64,000 bases of DNA from JABDMH01 sp965223165. Its GTDB lineage: Bacteria; Bacteroidota; Bacteroidia; Chitinophagales; Saprospiraceae. A program made the translations under genes and the position numbers. Of the stretch, positions 63,441-64,000 are shown in pieces. The DNA is taken from the NCBI GenBank assembly GCA_965223165.1, contig CBDCVQ010000018.1, forward strand, positions 496,001-560,000, read 5' to 3'. The first letter of the stretch is position 1. Each line of letters starts with the position of its first letter. Below the pieces are notes generated by a model that saw nothing but the letters and a program-made list of their open reading frames with translations, was not told where the DNA came from and did not search any database.

Positions 63441-64000
63441 ATGTCCACCTCCGATCAGTCCGGATACCAGTCAGATTTTCTCGGAGCAGATGTACCTTTC
63501 CCCCTTATTCCAGCGGACGTGCAAAGTCAGCTGGCACACTTGGTAGATGAGCCGTCGTCGTACGAGATCACCTATCCCAAGTACAGTGTTGTGCAGCATG
63601 CGGTACGCAGATTCCCACTGTTCACGGCATCCAATGTAGCGGGGGGTGACTTTAAGCGCCTACCACGCAAAGAGCTTTTTCATGGCACCGACAAGTGGTC
63701 GATGGAGTCCCGGATCGAGTCGGATGCCCAGTGGGGTTCGGCCCTCTACCGGGCGGACCACAGTGATTTTGACAAGGGGCACATGACCAAGCGCGAGGAT
63801 GTACAGTGGGGCCTTTCTGACGACGAAGCCGCCGACGCTGCCAGGCACACTTTCTTTTATACCAATGCAGCCCCCCAGCACAAGAAGGTCAACCGGTCCA
63901 TCTGGCGCAAGATTGAGGATTACATCTTAAAGACGGAAGCGGTAGGTGACCGGCAGCGGATCAACGTCTTCACCGGCCCGGTAATGGATGAAGAAGATCC
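63441..64000 (+). CDS. DNA/RNA non-specific endonuclease (partial, cut by window end)
   Basis: Translation from ATG 63441 gives MSTSDQSGYQSDFLGADVPF and later WGSALYRADHSDFDKGHMTK followed by REDVQWG. DKGHMTKREDVQWG is the active-site motif of the NUC/ENDO-G family (canonical DRGH; the His activates water, Mg2+ is held by a later Asn). YTNAAPQHKKVNRSIWRKIE supplies that Asn region. No signal peptide is seen. The frame runs off the right edge after VFTGPVMDEED. In Bacteroidota such enzymes are often secreted or linked to interbacterial killing; here only the family is certain. Confidence 0.92.
   Translation, partial: MSTSDQSGYQSDFLGADVPFPLIPADVQSQLAHLVDEPSSYEITYPKYSVVQHAVRRFPLFTASNVAGGDFKRLPRKELFHGTDKWSMESRIESDAQWGSALYRADHSDFDKGHMTKREDVQWGLSDDEAADAARHTFFYTNAAPQHKKVNRSIWRKIEDYILKTEAVGDRQRINVFTGPVMDEED

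Overview
The window looks like a chromosomal segment of a Bacteroidota bacterium, probably an environmental Saprospiria- or Cytophagia-type organism. The signs are a SusC/SusD pair with ECF sigma and FecR, FtsX-like 8-TM permeases, a propeller/Y_Y_Y sensor kinase with a LytTR regulator, an E1 alpha/beta fusion, many lipoprotein signal peptides, two sulfatases, and GC content that looks mid-50s by eye. I see no rRNA, tRNA, CRISPR array or prophage.

Layout. 1-4.9 kb (minus strand): a secreted ThuA-sugar dehydrogenase fusion running off the left edge, tagaturonate reductase (uxaB) one base after an iodotyrosine-deiodinase-type nitroreductase, and a small lipoprotein. 5.3-6.7 kb: an IS110-family element with a strongly structured non-coding left end. 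6.9-12.5 kb: a stand-alone TonB-plug lipoprotein, a decayed sugar porter fused by deletion to a decayed GH43 xylosidase, then an intact GH26-like hydrolase and a GH120 beta-xylosidase, which together read as a partly eroded xylan/hemicellulose locus. 12.6-28.1 kb: a GntP symporter and an unusual metabolic neighbourhood holding an E1 alpha/beta fusion, PfkB kinase, active-site-altered enolase homologue, APH-fold kinase, aldolase/SDR fusion, PEP-hydrolase-like TIM barrel plus UPF0261 (a split Tm-1 pair), creatininase-family hydrolase, HisC-like aminotransferase and an atypical Nramp-family transporter. I cannot assign a known pathway to it.

28.2-39.9 kb: a ThuA protein, two FtsX-like permeases and two sulfatases, with a 1.5-kb compound tandem repeat between the first permease and the first sulfatase. 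40-44.5 kb: a metallo-beta-lactamase-fold hydrolase and two diheme cytochrome c peroxidase/MauG-type enzymes alternating with two MbnP-like lipoproteins, resembling a duplicated MbnP/MbnH copper-protein maturation system. 44.5-54.9 kb: an ECF sigma/FecR-controlled SusCD locus, whose SusD is frameshifted, followed by a lipoprotein, two tandem cyclophilin lipoproteins and an amidohydrolase. 55.4-64 kb: a LytTR regulator, an ECF sigma factor, a large hybrid sensor kinase, a broken DyP peroxidase, three small hypothetical proteins and a DNA/RNA non-specific endonuclease cut by the right edge.

Two families of miniature inverted-repeat elements are scattered through the intergenic spaces: family 1 at 14.3, 37.8 and 63.1 kb, and family 2 at 4.2, 37.8 and 44.5 kb. 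One family 2 copy supplies the stop codon of the ECF sigma gene. Together with the IS element, four broken genes and the tandem array, they suggest a genome under active rearrangement.
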